Assembly (NCBI RefSeq): GCF_003012705.1
Contig: NZ_PXYL01000016.1
Coordinates: forward strand, 46,060-110,059
Origin: Pseudaminobacter soli (ex Li et al. 2025)
Lineage (GTDB): Bacteria > Pseudomonadota > Alphaproteobacteria > Rhizobiales > Rhizobiaceae
Length of the DNA stretch: 64,000 nucleotides
Direction: 5' to 3'
The notes beneath the pieces were generated by a model, which searched no databases, was not told where the DNA came from, and was given only the letters and a program-made list of their open reading frames with translations. The position numbers and the translations under genes are program-made. Of the stretch, positions 63,796-64,000 are shown piece by piece; positions within the stretch are counted from its first letter, which is position 1, and each line of letters opens with the position of its first letter.

Positions 63796-64000
63796 CCATT
63801 TGTATGTGTGGAGCTTCGGCTAGAGCGCACCGCCTAGCACTACTTTGGCAGAATGGAATTTGGGCTTTGAAAGTGACGTCGACAGTGCGGACATCGGATC
63901 TGTGCTGTCGGTATAGCGAGTGCGTTGATGACCGCCCTGCGCACGGCTGGCAAGGTCGGCTCAGGTGGCCCCCGACGCGCTCGTCGTCTCTTTTTTTTCC

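Noticed and set aside
63840..64000. Possible partial minus-strand gene ending at 63840 (KKKRRR-type start, CPHC pair)
   Set aside because: Only about 50 codons are visible, the upstream is outside the window, and the basic start looks like an artefact of the T-run at 63991-63998.

Overview
The window is one high-GC stretch of a bacterial chromosome or large replicon. Gene families and arrangement (AAP/Bzt-type amino-acid transporter, BMP-type and TrpXYZ-type ABC importers, fused indolepyruvate oxidoreductase, phosphoketolase, DUF3300 protein) fit an alphaproteobacterium, most likely Rhizobiales such as Mesorhizobium or a relative. That placement is inferred from protein style, not from a search. 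I saw no rRNA, tRNA, CRISPR array, phage or intact insertion sequence. Nearly everything is uptake plus catabolism of nitrogen-containing or carboxylated small molecules.

Layout. (A) 1-6.5 kb, + strand: end of a hydantoinase B gene, a zinc-ribbon gamma-like subunit, an isochorismatase-fold amidase and a complete BMP-type importer; a cyclic-amide/ureide uptake-and-hydrolysis unit. (B) 6.6-20.6 kb: a sulfonate/nitrate-type binding protein, a formamidase, a polar amino-acid importer with an aminotransferase and a MarR regulator, then one long minus-strand operon: split TPP-dependent decarboxylase (two subunits), FAH-family hydrolase, SsuB/SsuC-type importer with two permeases, and two tandem XRE-cupin regulators. 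(C) 21-39.9 kb: an AAP-type importer without its ATPase, five amidohydrolases (two are close paralogues lacking the usual HxH metal motif), a hydantoin racemase, a flavin reductase, a complete Dpp/Opp-type importer and a GntR/FCD regulator. A shared sequence (ATTGTC-RR-CAAT-like) lies in front of the transport operons and probably ties this block into one regulon.

(D) 40.3-46.1 kb: a repeat-rich DUF3300 protein, an ABC exporter-like protein whose nucleotide-binding domain has lost its ATPase motifs, and phosphoketolase. (E) 46.5-58.7 kb: fused 2-oxoacid:ferredoxin oxidoreductase, flavin reductase, a NicX-like ring-cleavage dioxygenase, an alpha/beta hydrolase, an acyl-CoA dehydrogenase, a TetR regulator, a TrpXYZ-like importer and an FMN-dependent 2-hydroxyacid dehydrogenase. 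The exact octamer TAGAACGG occurs in all three control regions here, so the genes look like one TetR-controlled pathway: import, oxidation of a hydroxy acid to an oxo acid, conversion to an acyl-CoA, dehydrogenation, ring opening and hydrolysis. (F) 58.8-64 kb: GST-like protein, PhnB/VOC protein, a glycine-rich secreted protein, an unknown secreted protein and a free-standing secreted Cache-domain protein, separated by long gene-poor stretches.

The best candidates for undescribed biology are the TetR-linked pathway in E, the five-amidohydrolase regulon in C and the degenerate ABC protein in D.
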